Under the pieces are notes generated by a model. It saw nothing but the letters and a program-made list of their open reading frames with translations. It was not told where the DNA came from and did not search any database. A program made the position numbers and the translations under genes. This document shows, piece after piece, positions 7,547 through 15,344 of a DNA stretch of 33,590 nt. The DNA is from an uncultured Clostridia bacterium (lineage in GTDB: Bacteria; Bacillota; Clostridia; TANB77; CAG-508): positions 1 to 33,590 of the forward strand of contig CAQRYF010000013.1 of the NCBI GenBank assembly GCA_948875265.1, read 5' to 3'. Every line of letters begins with the position of its first letter. The stretch's first letter is position 1.

Positions 7547-7915
7547 ATGATACAACAACAAACAAGATTAAAAGTAGCAGATAACACAGGAGCTAAAGAA
7601 ATTATGTGTATCAGATGTTTAGGTGGATCATATAGAAAAACATCTAACATAGGTGATATCATAGTTGCTTCAGTTAAATCAGCAACACCAGGTGGAGTTG
7701 TTAAAAAAGGTGATGTTGTAAAAGCTGTTATAGTAAGATCTAAAAAAGGATTAAGAAGAGCAGATGGTTCATATATAAAATTTGATGAAAATGCAGCTGT
7801 AATAATAAAAGAAGATGGAACACCAAAAGGAACTCGTATCTTCGGGCCAGTTGCAAGAGAGTTAAGAGAAAAAGATTACATGAAAATATTATCTCTAGCT
7901 CCAGAAGTTTTATAA
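7547..7915 (+). CDS. rplN: 50S ribosomal protein L14
   Basis: L14 lies at the subunit interface and forms bridges with 16S rRNA. The 122-residue length is exact for the family. MIQQQTRLKVADNTGAKEIM at the N-terminus and GTRIFGPVARELREKDYMKI at the C-terminus are diagnostic. It starts from an AAAGGAG site and is followed by the largest hairpin-bearing spacer of the operon before rplX. Confidence 0.97.
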   Translation: MIQQQTRLKVADNTGAKEIMCIRCLGGSYRKTSNIGDIIVASVKSATPGGVVKKGDVVKAVIVRSKKGLRRADGSYIKFDENAAVIIKEDGTPKGTRIFGPVARELREKDYMKILSLAPEVL

Positions 7916-7941
7916 GAACAAATTATAATCAGCATCTTGAG

Positions 7942-8016
7942 TTGTTAAATTTTATAATTAAATCCTCAAAGTGTATAAACACGCCTCTGGTATTAATTAT
8001 AAAATTTGCCTAACAA
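7942..8016 (+). other. Long hairpin in rplN-rplX spacer
   Basis: A perfect 15-bp stem (7947-7961 with 7993-8007) is extended by 5 bp (7942-7946 with 8012-8016) across a 4-base bulge. The 31-base loop holds a further small hairpin, GTGT/ACAC at 7971-7982. The 165-base spacer (7916-8080) otherwise holds no ORF and ends in the rplX ribosome binding site. There is no T run, so it is not a classical terminator. Confidence 0.6.
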
Positions 8017-8080
8017 TATACTAATTCTAATTCGTTCTAGTAGAAAAGAAAATATCAAAGAAAAGGAGGAAATTCCTAAA

Positions 8081-8389
8081 ATGAGAATAAAAAAAGGAGA
8101 CAATGTGCAAGTTTTATCTGGAAATGATAAAGGTAAAACAGGAGAAGTTTTAGAAGTTATACCAAAAGCTGATAAAATCGTTGTTAAAGGCGTTAATATT
8201 AGAAAAAAACATGTTAAAGCTAGAAAACAAGGAGAAGAAAGCGGAATTATATCAGTAGAATGCGCTATACCAAGTTCAAAAGTTAATGTAGTATGCTCTA
8301 AATGTGGAAAAGCTACAAAAGTAGGATATAGTGTAGAAAAAGATGAAAAAGTTCGTGTTTGTAAAAAATGCGGAGCTAAACTAAAATAA
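8081..8389 (+). CDS. rplX: 50S ribosomal protein L24
   Basis: L24 is an assembly initiator of the 50S subunit. The 102-residue form has an N-terminal KOW motif (MRIKKGDNVQVLSGNDKGKTG) and a C-terminal zinc-ribbon-like tail with CSKCGKATKVGY and CKKCGAKLK, as in many Firmicutes. The ATG at 8081 is chosen because AAAAGGAGG lies just upstream and the family begins at this methionine; the reading frame is open further upstream but lacks homology there. It follows a 165-base spacer with a long hairpin. Confidence 0.96.
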   Translation: MRIKKGDNVQVLSGNDKGKTGEVLEVIPKADKIVVKGVNIRKKHVKARKQGEESGIISVECAIPSSKVNVVCSKCGKATKVGYSVEKDEKVRVCKKCGAKLK

Positions 8390-8415
8390 AAATAAGAAAG
8401 GAGGATTAATATATA

Positions 8416-8955
8416 ATGGAAAAATTAAGAGAACAATATGAAAAAGAAGTAATCCCAGCATTAATGAAAAAATTTGAATATAAATCAGTTATGCAAGTTC
8501 CAAAACTTGATAAAATAGTTATAAATATTGGTTTAGGTGATTTGAAAGAAAATCCTAAATCTTTAGAAAATGCAATGAATGATTTAGCACAAATTACAGG
8601 TCAAAGACCAATAGTAACAAAAGCTAAAAAATCAATAGCAGCATTTAAATTAAGAGAAGGTGTTAATATAGGATGTAAAGTAACTTTAAGAGCAGATAAA
8701 ATGTATGATTTTGCTTACAAACTATTCAATGTAGCACTTCCAAGAGTTAGAGATTTTAGAGGAGTTTCAAATAAATCTTTTGATGGTAGAGGAAATTACT
8801 CTATGGGTATAAAAGAACAATTAATATTCCCTGAAATCGAATATGATAAAGTTGATAAATTAAGAGGTATGGATATTATATTTGTAACTACAGCTAAAAC
8901 TGATGAAGAAGCTAAAGAATTATTAACTTTAATGGGAATGCCTTTCAAAGCATAA
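8416..8955 (+). CDS. rplE: 50S ribosomal protein L5
   Basis: L5 binds 5S rRNA and contacts P-site tRNA in the central protuberance. The 179-residue length is exact. Signatures include MQVPKLDKIVINIGLGD, RPIVTKAKKSIAAFKLREG and the C-terminal FPEIEYDKVDKLRGMDIIF. AAAGGAGG precedes the ATG. The following spacer contains a 6-bp hairpin near 8967-8985 ahead of rpsN. Confidence 0.97.
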   Translation: MEKLREQYEKEVIPALMKKFEYKSVMQVPKLDKIVINIGLGDLKENPKSLENAMNDLAQITGQRPIVTKAKKSIAAFKLREGVNIGCKVTLRADKMYDFAYKLFNVALPRVRDFRGVSNKSFDGRGNYSMGIKEQLIFPEIEYDKVDKLRGMDIIFVTTAKTDEEAKELLTLMGMPFKA

Positions 8956-9011
8956 ATTGATTAATAGTATCGCTTCAAAGTAGTGATTTTAAGGAAGGAG
9001 ATAAATAAAAT

Positions 9012-9197
9012 ATGGCTAAAAAATCAATGAAAATAAAACAAGCTAGACCACAAAAATACAAAACAAGAGAATATAACAGATGTAAATTATGTGGTAGACC
9101 ACATGCATATATTAGAAAATATGGAATATGCCGTGTATGTTTTAGAGAATTAGCACATAAAGGAGAAATACCAGGTGTGAAAAAAGCTAGCTGGTAA
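9012..9197 (+). CDS. rpsN: 30S ribosomal protein S14, zinc type
   Basis: S14 completes the head of the 30S subunit. This is the short, 61-residue zinc-binding form, with a C-x2-C...C-x2-C knuckle seen as CKLCGRPHAYIRKYGICRVC. The zinc type inside the spc operon is usual in Clostridia and Bacilli. An AAGGAGA-type site lies upstream. It sits between rplE and rpsH as expected. Confidence 0.97.
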   Translation: MAKKSMKIKQARPQKYKTREYNRCKLCGRPHAYIRKYGICRVCFRELAHKGEIPGVKKASW

Positions 9198-9256
9198 AAG
9201 AAAATCGATTTTAAGAGAAATGATATGAAGAAGAAAGAAAAGGAGGTAAGTAATTA

Positions 9257-9655
9257 ATGAACATTACAGATCCAATAGCAGATATGTTAACAAGAATTAG
9301 AAATGCAAATAGTTCAAAACATAAAACAGTAGACATACCTAGCTCAAATATAAAATTAGGAATCGCTGATATCTTATTCAAAGAAGGATATATAAAATCT
9401 TTTGAAGAAATAAAAGATGATACTCAAGGAATAATAAGAATTACTTTAAAATATGACGAAAAAGGAACAAGAGTAATTGATGGTTTAAAGAGAATTAGTA
9501 AACCAGGTTTAAGAGTATATGCAGCTAAAGATGAATTACCAAAAGTATTAAATGGATTAGGTATTGCAATTATTTCTACATCAAAAGGATTAAAAACAGA
9601 TAAAGAAGCAAGAGAACTAGGAATTGGTGGAGAAGTATTAGCTTATGTTTGGTAA
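9257..9655 (+). CDS. rpsH: 30S ribosomal protein S8
   Basis: S8 binds the central domain of 16S rRNA; in E. coli it is also the repressor of the spc operon, acting at the rplE start. The 132-residue length is exact. MNITDPIADMLTRIRNAN and the C-terminal STSKGLKTDKEARELGIGGE are diagnostic. AAAGGAGG precedes the ATG. No obvious S8-binding helix is identified at rplE here. Confidence 0.97.
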   Translation: MNITDPIADMLTRIRNANSSKHKTVDIPSSNIKLGIADILFKEGYIKSFEEIKDDTQGIIRITLKYDEKGTRVIDGLKRISKPGLRVYAAKDELPKVLNGLGIAIISTSKGLKTDKEARELGIGGEVLAYVW

Positions 9656-9742
9656 TCAAGCTAAATATATATAAAATCAAATTACAGATAAGTATATAAT
9701 AAAGTAAGAGTAGAAAAATAGATAGAAGGAGGGAAAACTATA

Positions 9743-10279
9743 ATGTCAAGAATAGGAAATAAACCAATTACAGTACCATCAGAAGTACAAGTTAAAATTG
9801 ATGGACAAAAGATTACTGTAACAGGACCAAAAGGTACATTAGAAAGAGAAATACATAAAAACATTTCTTTAGAAATGACTGAAAATATAATTAAAGTTAT
9901 GAGAAAAAATGATGAACCAGCTAATAGAAGTTTACATGGTTTAACAAGAACTTTAATAAATAATATGATTATTGGTGTAACTTCTGGATATAATAGAGAG
10001 TTACAAATAAATGGAGTTGGTTATAGAGTTGCAAAACAAGGAAATAACTTAAACTTAACTTTAGGGTATTCACACCCTGTGATTTTTGAAGCGCCAGCAG
10101 GAATTACTTTTGATGTTCCAAACCCAAATACAATTATAGTAAATGGAATTGATAAAGAATTAGTTGGTCAAACAGCAGCGGTTATTAGAACTAAGAGGCC
10201 ACCTGAAGTATATAGAGGTAAAGGTATCAAATATGCTGAAGAAGTTATTAGACGTAAAGAAGGAAAGACAGGTAAATAG
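9743..10279 (+). CDS. rplF: 50S ribosomal protein L6
   Basis: L6 lies near the GTPase-associated centre of the 50S subunit and has two similar domains. The 178 residues contain MSRIGNKPITVPSEVQVKI, TGPKGTLERE and the C-terminal RPPEVYRGKGIKYAEEVI motif. GAAGGAGGG precedes the ATG. The 87-base spacer upstream has no clear structure or ORF. Confidence 0.97.
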   Translation: MSRIGNKPITVPSEVQVKIDGQKITVTGPKGTLEREIHKNISLEMTENIIKVMRKNDEPANRSLHGLTRTLINNMIIGVTSGYNRELQINGVGYRVAKQGNNLNLTLGYSHPVIFEAPAGITFDVPNPNTIIVNGIDKELVGQTAAVIRTKRPPEVYRGKGIKYAEEVIRRKEGKTGK

Positions 10280-10318
10280 AGTTATATAAAATTAGGTTGT
10301 ATACCTTATAAATAGAAC

Positions 10319-10337
10319 CTTAAAAGTAACTTTTAAG
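10319..10337 (+). other. Hairpin abutting the rplR ribosome binding site
   Basis: CTTAAAAG (10319-10326) and CTTTTAAG (10330-10337) form a perfect 8-bp stem with a TAA loop. It ends directly before the AAAGGAG site (10338-10344) of rplR, a position suited to influence initiation. Confidence 0.4.
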
Positions 10338-10352
10338 AAAGGAGTAATAAAA

Positions 10353-10712
10353 ATGGTTAAAAAGACAGATAGAAAAATGGAAAGAACAAGAAGACATATT
10401 CGTGTAAGAAGAAAAATATCTGGAACAAGCGAAAGACCGAGATTATGTGTATATAGAAGCAATAGCAATATATATGTACAAATTATAGATGATGTAGCTG
10501 GAAATACATTAGTTCAAGCTTCAACATTAGATAAAGAAGTAAAAACAAAACATGCTAATAAACAAGCTGCTAAAGAAGTAGGAACTTTAATTGCTAAAAG
10601 AGCAGCTGATAAAAAAATAGAAACAGTAGTTTTTGACCGTGGTGGATACATTTATCATGGTGTAGTTAAAGAATTAGCAGAAGCTGCAAGAGAAGGCGGA
10701 TTAAAATTCTAA
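10353..10712 (+). CDS. rplR: 50S ribosomal protein L18
   Basis: L18 links 5S rRNA to the 50S subunit. The 119-residue protein has RTRRHIRVRRKISGTSERPR, LCVYRSNSNIYVQIIDD and the C-terminal VVFDRGGYIYHGVVKELAEA, all conserved. It is preceded by a hairpin that abuts its ribosome binding site, and followed by a 103-base spacer with a 6-bp ACAATC/GATTGT hairpin. Confidence 0.97.
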   Translation: MVKKTDRKMERTRRHIRVRRKISGTSERPRLCVYRSNSNIYVQIIDDVAGNTLVQASTLDKEVKTKHANKQAAKEVGTLIAKRAADKKIETVVFDRGGYIYHGVVKELAEAAREGGLKF

Positions 10713-10815
10713 TAGCTGTGTTAAGCAAGTTACATTATAGTTATTAGAGACAATCAAAATAAGTAAGATTGTATATATTAAACATTATAAAAATAAGGAG
10801 GGAAAACTAAAACCT

Positions 10816-11301
10816 ATGGAAGAAAAAAACGAATTAAAAGAAAAAGTTGTTGCTATTAATAGAGTTGCTAAAGTTGTTAAAGGTGGTAGAACTTTTAGAT
10901 TTAGTGCTGTAGTAGTAGTAGGAGACGAAAATGGTCATGTAGGTGTAGGAAATGGTAAAGCTGCTGAAGTTCCAGATGCTATTAAGAAAGCTATTCAAGA
11001 AGCTAAAAAGAATTTAGTTGAAGTACCAATTGTTGAAACAACTGTACCACATGAATATGTAGGAACTTTTGGAAGTGCAAAAGTAATGTTAAAGCCAGCT
11101 GCTGTTGGTACTGGAGTTATAGCAGGAGGAAGTGTTAGACCAGTATTAGAATTAGCAGGTTACAAAGATATAAGAACAAAAGTTATTGGAACAAATAATC
11201 CAAGAAACGTTGTTTATGCTACAATTGAAGGGTTGAAATCTATGCAAACTATAGAGTCTGTAGCTAAAAAGAGAGGTAAAAAAGTAGAAGATATACTATA
11301 A
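10816..11301 (+). CDS. rpsE: 30S ribosomal protein S5
   Basis: S5 works with S3 and S4 at the mRNA entry channel and in decoding fidelity; spectinomycin resistance maps to this protein. The 161 residues contain VVKGGRTFRFSAVVVVGD, GVGNGKAAEVPDAIKKA and the C-terminal GTNNPRNVVYATIEGL. The GGAGGG site lies about 13 bases before the ATG, longer than optimal, and no better in-frame start is seen. L30 would normally follow but is absent. Confidence 0.96.
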   Translation: MEEKNELKEKVVAINRVAKVVKGGRTFRFSAVVVVGDENGHVGVGNGKAAEVPDAIKKAIQEAKKNLVEVPIVETTVPHEYVGTFGSAKVMLKPAAVGTGVIAGGSVRPVLELAGYKDIRTKVIGTNNPRNVVYATIEGLKSMQTIESVAKKRGKKVEDIL

Positions 11302-11326
11302 AAGTGAAAAATTTATTAAGGGTTAA

Positions 11327-11352
11327 ACACTAAGAGGAAAAAAGTGTGTCCT
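11327..11352 (+). other. Pseudoknot-like element in rpsE-rplO spacer
   Basis: ACACT (11327-11331) pairs with AGTGT (11343-11347), while AGGA inside the loop (11335-11338) matches TCCT downstream (11349-11352). The geometry resembles the one before rplB. It occupies the spacer where rpmD (L30) would normally be. The pairings are short and could arise by chance. Confidence 0.25.
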
Positions 11353-11382
11353 GATAATAAAAGAAGGAGGTGCAAGTCGTAA

Positions 11383-11817
11383 ATGAAACTAGATGAATTA
11401 AAACCAGCTGTAAAAAAAGTAAAAAGAAATAGAGTAGGACGTGGAATGGCATCAGGAAATGGTAAAACATCAGGTAGAGGTCATAAAGGACAAAAAGCTA
11501 GATCTGGTGGAGGAGTAAGAAGAGGATTTGAAGGTGGTCAAACACCATTATATAGAAGATTGCCAAAAAGAGGATTTACTAATATTCACGCAAAAACTTA
11601 TACAGAAGTAACATTTAAAATGTTAAATAAATCAAAAGCAACAGATGTTACAGCTGAAACATTATTAGAAGAAGGAATAATTGGAAAAATCAATGATGGT
11701 ATAGTAATATTAGCAACAGGAAAATTAGAGAAAAAATTAAATGTTAAAGCTAAAAGATTTACAGCGAAAGCTAAAGAAGAAATTGAAGCTTTAGGCGGAA
11801 AGGCTGAGGTGATTTAA
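11383..11817 (+). CDS. rplO: 50S ribosomal protein L15
   Basis: L15 is a late-assembly 50S protein with a long, glycine- and arginine-rich N-terminal extension, seen as GRGMASGNGKTSGRGHKGQK and the following SGGGVRRGFEGGQTPL. The 144-residue length is normal. It follows rpsE directly because L30 is missing. Its stop codon is immediately followed by the TTG start of secY, with the secY ribosome binding site inside the rplO end. Confidence 0.96.
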   Translation: MKLDELKPAVKKVKRNRVGRGMASGNGKTSGRGHKGQKARSGGGVRRGFEGGQTPLYRRLPKRGFTNIHAKTYTEVTFKMLNKSKATDVTAETLLEEGIIGKINDGIVILATGKLEKKLNVKAKRFTAKAKEEIEALGGKAEVI

Positions 11818-13137
11818 TTGTTTAAGACTATAAAAAATGCATTAAAGACACCTGATGTAAGAAAGAGATTATTATATACATTGCTATTAATAGTAGTATT
11901 TAGACTTGGATGTTATATAACTGTTCCAGGTATAAATAGTATAGCATTAAATGAAGCAATGGGAAGCAATAATGGAATAGCAGGATTAATTGATATGATT
12001 TCAGGAGGAGCTTTTTCTAGATTTTCTGTTTTCGCAATGTCAATTAGTCCATACATCACAGCTTCAATTGTTATTCAATTGTTAGCAATGATTATCCCAT
12101 CTTTAGAAAAATTAACTAAAGAAGGTGGAGAAGAAGGTAGAAAGAAAATAAATAAATATACAAAGATTTTAACTGTAGTGTTAGCTCTAGTAGAATCTAT
12201 AGGAATTTATTTATCATATAAATCTGCAGGAATATTTGTTGACAATACTTTCCTAACAGGAGCTTTAGTAGTTACAGGTCTAGTAGCTGGTACATCACTA
12301 TTAATGTGGTTAGGAGAGCAAATAACATCAAAAGGAATTGGAAATGGTATATCATTACTTATTTTCATAGGAATAGTATCAAGACTTCCAAGTGGAGTAA
12401 CAACACTATGGAATTTAATGATAACAGAAGCAGGATTTAGTACAATAGGTTTACTAACTGCAATTGGAATCGTAATAGGATCAATTGTTTTAGTAGCAGG
12501 TGTTGTATTTGTACAACAAGCTGAAAGAAGAGTTCCAGTACAATATTCTAAAAAAGTAGTTGGAAGAAAAATGGTAGGAGCACAAAGCACACATATACCA
12601 TTAAAACTTGCAATGGCAGGAGTTATGCCAGTAATTTTTGCAAGTAGTTTTATGACATTTCCAGCTATGATTATACAAATTTTTGTACATGATATAGCAA
12701 ATCAAACAGGATTTTTAGCAGGATTATATAAATTCTCAATTGCTACATCTACTTCAAGTGTAGGATGGGGATATTCATTAGCTAATGCACTTGTTTATTT
12801 ACTATTAATTATAGGATTTACATTTTTCTATACTTATGCTACATTTAATCCAGCAGAAGTATCAAATAATATTAAGAAAAATGGTGGATTTATACCAGGA
12901 ATTAGAGCAGGAAAACCAACAACAGAATATCTATCATCAATCATTTCAAAATTAACATGGTTTGGTGGATTTTTCTTAGCATTAATTGCAATATTACCAA
13001 TGTTATTAAGATTTACAAATCTAAATATTGCATTTGGTGGTACATCAATATTAATCGTTGTAGGTGTTGCACTAGAAACTGTACAACAATTAGAATCTCA
13101 ATTAGCGATGAGACACTATAAAGGATTCTTAGAATAA
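11818..13137 (+). CDS. secY: Protein translocase subunit SecY
   Basis: SecY is the channel of the SecYEG translocon in the cytoplasmic membrane. The 439-residue, very hydrophobic protein has about ten membrane segments. It shows the N-terminal MFKTIKNALKTPDVRKRLL, the cytosolic GGEEGRKKINKYTKI, the SKGIGNGISLLIF segment and the loop ERRVPVQYSKKVVGRK that contacts SecA or ribosome. The start is TTG at 11818, immediately after the rplO stop, with GAGGTG 8 bases upstream; alignment with the family supports it. It ends the first transcription unit with a strong terminator rather than running on into adk. Confidence 0.96.
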   Translation: MFKTIKNALKTPDVRKRLLYTLLLIVVFRLGCYITVPGINSIALNEAMGSNNGIAGLIDMISGGAFSRFSVFAMSISPYITASIVIQLLAMIIPSLEKLTKEGGEEGRKKINKYTKILTVVLALVESIGIYLSYKSAGIFVDNTFLTGALVVTGLVAGTSLLMWLGEQITSKGIGNGISLLIFIGIVSRLPSGVTTLWNLMITEAGFSTIGLLTAIGIVIGSIVLVAGVVFVQQAERRVPVQYSKKVVGRKMVGAQSTHIPLKLAMAGVMPVIFASSFMTFPAMIIQIFVHDIANQTGFLAGLYKFSIATSTSSVGWGYSLANALVYLLLIIGFTFFYTYATFNPAEVSNNIKKNGGFIPGIRAGKPTTEYLSSIISKLTWFGGFFLALIAILPMLLRFTNLNIAFGGTSILIVVGVALETVQQLESQLAMRHYKGFLE

Positions 13138-13150
13138 TAAAATAAAAAGA

Positions 13151-13178
13151 AAAATGCCCATATGGGCATTTTTTGTGT
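13151..13178 (+). terminator. Bidirectional terminator after secY
   Basis: A perfect 22-base palindrome (13151-13172, arms AAAATGCCCA... with an AT-rich centre) is followed by Ts on the plus strand. It is preceded by a purine stretch that reads T-rich on the minus strand, so it can stop both secY and the convergent small gene. Confidence 0.88.
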
Positions 13179-13197
13179 TAATTGCTAGTTATATAGA

Positions 13198-13359
13198 CTA
13201 GCAATATTTTCGGAAATATATACACTTCCTACAATTATTGAAAATTTTTTGTGACGGATAAGGACAATGTTTAGGGTCTAAACCTTTACATTTTAAAAAA
13301 CGTTTTCTATTTTTCTCCTCAAACCGTAAAATGTTTTGTGATTTTTTGCTACTTAGCAT
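13198..13359 (-). CDS. Small cysteine-rich protein, unknown function
   Basis: A 53-codon gene on the minus strand, not one I recognise. It begins MLSSKKSQNILRF, then becomes very basic, and its C-terminal half holds five cysteines (C24, C32, C43, C46, C53), including a C-x2-C pair, plus His31. Zinc binding is a reasonable inference. Support for reality: an AGGAGG site (13367-13372) 7 bases before the ATG, a promoter at 13399-13427 and a bidirectional terminator beyond its end. A further inverted repeat (GCTAGT/ACTAGC) overlaps its stop codon. It splits the usual secY-adk junction. Confidence 0.6.
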   Translation of the reverse strand: MLSSKKSQNILRFEEKNRKRFLKCKGLDPKHCPYPSQKIFNNCRKCIYFRKYC

Positions 13360-13398
13360 AAAAATACCTCCTATAATAAATATTTATTGTGAGAATAT

Positions 13399-13427
13399 AT
13401 TATAATATATTTTATTAAAAAAGTAAA
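13399..13427 (-). promoter_or_regulatory. Promoter of the small cysteine-rich gene
   Basis: On the minus strand, TTTACT (13427-13422) and TATAAT (13404-13399) are separated by exactly 17 bases, about 27 bases before the ribosome binding site. Confidence 0.55.
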
Positions 13428-13435
13428 GAAAAAAC

Positions 13436-13464
13436 TTGATAAATTCATATTTATGTAGTAAAAT
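13436..13464 (+). promoter_or_regulatory. Promoter of adk-map-alpha unit
   Basis: TTGATA at 13436-13441, 17 bases, then TAAAAT at 13459-13464. It is divergent from the small-gene promoter. It gives adk and downstream genes their own start after the secY terminator. Confidence 0.6.
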
Positions 13465-13502
13465 ATTTGGTGTTGAAAATGAATAATAAAGGAGAGCTGT
13501 AT

Positions 13503-14171
13503 ATGGTAATTATAATGTTAGGAGCGCCAGGAACAGGAAAAGGAACAGTTGCAGGAATATTAACAAGTAAGTTAGGAATTCCACAAGTATCAACAGGAGA
13601 TATTTTTAGAAAACATATAAAAGAACAAACTGAATTAGGAAAATTAGCAGAAAGTTACATTTCTAAAGGCCAATTAGTACCAGATGATGTAACAATTGAT
13701 TTAGTTAAAAATAGATTAAAAGATAGTGATGTTCAAAATGGTATTATATTAGATGGATTCCCAAGAACAGTAAAACAAGCAGAAGAGTTAGATAAAATAT
13801 TAAATAAAGAAGGAAAAAAAGTAGATATAGTTATAAATTTAACAACACCAGAAGAAGAAATCATAGAAAGAATTGTAAATAGAAGAGTATGCTCAAATCA
13901 AGATTGTAAAACTATATATAATTTAGTTTTAAATCCACCAAAACAAGAAGGAATATGTGATAAATGTGGTCATGAATTAATACAAAGAAAAGATGATAAT
14001 GTAGAAACTGTTAAATCAAGATTAGAAAACTATTTTGAATTAACAAGTACACTTGTAGAATATTATGAAAAACAAGGAAAAATATATTCAGCATTAGTTA
14101 GTAAGGCTATTAATAAATTAGGAGAAGATGTAGCAGAAGATATAGTAAAATATATAGAAAATTTGAAATAG
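13503..14171 (+). CDS. adk: Adenylate kinase
   Basis: Cytoplasmic enzyme converting ATP plus AMP to two ADP. The 222 residues begin MVIIMLGAPGTGKGT, with the P-loop at residues 7-15. They continue with VSTGDIFRKHI (AMP site), LDGFPRTVKQAEEL and the LID domain. The LID is of the zinc type, with CSNQDC then CDKCGHEL; the first pair is spaced C-x4-C rather than the usual C-x2-C. The ATG at 13503 is chosen because AAAGGAG lies 8 bases upstream and homology begins there. It starts the second transcription unit, with map 18 bases downstream. Confidence 0.95.
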   Translation: MVIIMLGAPGTGKGTVAGILTSKLGIPQVSTGDIFRKHIKEQTELGKLAESYISKGQLVPDDVTIDLVKNRLKDSDVQNGIILDGFPRTVKQAEELDKILNKEGKKVDIVINLTTPEEEIIERIVNRRVCSNQDCKTIYNLVLNPPKQEGICDKCGHELIQRKDDNVETVKSRLENYFELTSTLVEYYEKQGKIYSALVSKAINKLGEDVAEDIVKYIENLK

Positions 14172-14189
14172 GAAAGAAGGATTAGTGGA

Positions 14190-14960
14190 ATGGTAACCAT
14201 TAAATCAAAAAAAGAAATTGAATATATGAGAGAAGCTTGTAAGGTTGTAGCTTTAACATATAAGGAAATAGAAGAGAAAATAAGGCCTGGAATGTCAACA
14301 TGGGAAGTTGATCAAATTGCTGAAAAGACAATGAGAAGCTTAGGAGCAATTCCGGCAGAAAAGGGATATAATGTTGGAATAAGAGGGATTCCTCCATATC
14401 CAGCATCTACGTGTATTTCTATAAATGATGAGGTTATTCATGGTATACCATCAAAAAACAAGATAATAAAAGAAGGAGATATTGTAAGTATAGATACAGT
14501 AGCTTTAAAAAATGGATATAATGGAGATGCAGCAAGAACTTTTATAATTGGAGATGTGCCAAAAGAAACGAAAAGACTAGTAGATGTTACAAAGCAGGCA
14601 TTTTTTGAAGGAATAAAATATGCTAAAGCTGGTAATAGAATTGGAGATGTATGTCATGCAATAGGAGAATATGTTCATTCTCAAGGATATTCAGTAGTCA
14701 AAGAATTTCAAGGGCATGGAATAGGCAAAGAGATGCATGAAGATCCAGGTATTCCAAATTACGGAAAAGCTGGAAGAGGAATTAGATTAGAACCAGGTAT
14801 GACATTGGCTATAGAACCAATGGTAATACAGGGAAAACCAAATATTTTAGAACTTGATGATGGATGGACAATTATAACAGAAGATGGAAGTTTGGCAGCG
14901 CATTATGAAAATACAATTTTAATTACAGAAAAAGAGCCAGAAATCTTGACATTACTTTAA
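14190..14960 (+). CDS. map: Methionine aminopeptidase type I
   Basis: Removes the initiator methionine from nascent proteins. The 256 residues have the type I layout, with the metal-binding residues in SIDTVALKNGYNGDAARTF (two aspartates), GHGIGKEMHEDP (histidine), LAIEPM (glutamate) and HYENTILIT (glutamate). There is no N-terminal zinc-finger extension. An AAGAAGGA site precedes the ATG. It lies between adk and infA, as usual in Firmicutes. Confidence 0.96.
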   Translation: MVTIKSKKEIEYMREACKVVALTYKEIEEKIRPGMSTWEVDQIAEKTMRSLGAIPAEKGYNVGIRGIPPYPASTCISINDEVIHGIPSKNKIIKEGDIVSIDTVALKNGYNGDAARTFIIGDVPKETKRLVDVTKQAFFEGIKYAKAGNRIGDVCHAIGEYVHSQGYSVVKEFQGHGIGKEMHEDPGIPNYGKAGRGIRLEPGMTLAIEPMVIQGKPNILELDDGWTIITEDGSLAAHYENTILITEKEPEILTLL

Positions 14961-14988
14961 ATGTGTAGTATAATACAATAGTTATTAT

Positions 14989-15008
14989 GCAAAATAGCAA
15001 TATTTTGC
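14989..15008 (+). other. Hairpin in map-infA spacer
   Basis: GCAAAATA (14989-14996) pairs perfectly with TATTTTGC (15001-15008) around a GCAA (GNRA-type) tetraloop. There is no T run. Function unknown. Confidence 0.45.
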
Positions 15009-15046
15009 TCAAAAATATTGAAAAAGCTCTTTATAGGAGGTAGAAA

Positions 15047-15265
15047 ATGGCAAAAGAAGATGTTATAGAAGTGGAAGGAACAGTAGTGGAAGCACTACCA
15101 AATACTAATTTTAAGGTTGAACTTGAAAATGGGCATCAAATATTAGCTCATATATCAGGAAAACTAAGAATGAATTACATTAAAATTTTACCAGGTGACA
15201 AAGTTAAAGTAGAACTTTCACCATATGATTTAACAAGAGGAAGAATTACATGGAGAGCTAAATAA
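15047..15265 (+). CDS. infA: Translation initiation factor IF-1
   Basis: IF-1 occupies the 30S A site during initiation. The 72-residue length is exact, a single OB fold beginning MAKEDVIEVEGTVVEALPNT and containing GHQILAHISGKLRMNYI and SPYDLTRGRITWR. TAGGAGG precedes the ATG. It is followed by a spacer with a 9-bp hairpin (15298-15306 with 15317-15325) and then rpmJ. Confidence 0.97.
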   Translation: MAKEDVIEVEGTVVEALPNTNFKVELENGHQILAHISGKLRMNYIKILPGDKVKVELSPYDLTRGRITWRAK

Positions 15266-15297
15266 ATTTAGAAATTAACCCATTATTATATATTATA

Positions 15298-15325
15298 AAA
15301 TGTAAAGAATAACTTTTTTACATTT
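15298..15325 (+). other. Hairpin in infA-rpmJ spacer
   Basis: AAATGTAAA (15298-15306) pairs perfectly with TTTACATTT (15317-15325), leaving a 10-base loop. It ends about 5 bases before the AAGGAGG site of rpmJ. Confidence 0.45.
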
Positions 15326-15344
15326 AGACCAAGGAGGTGCAAAA

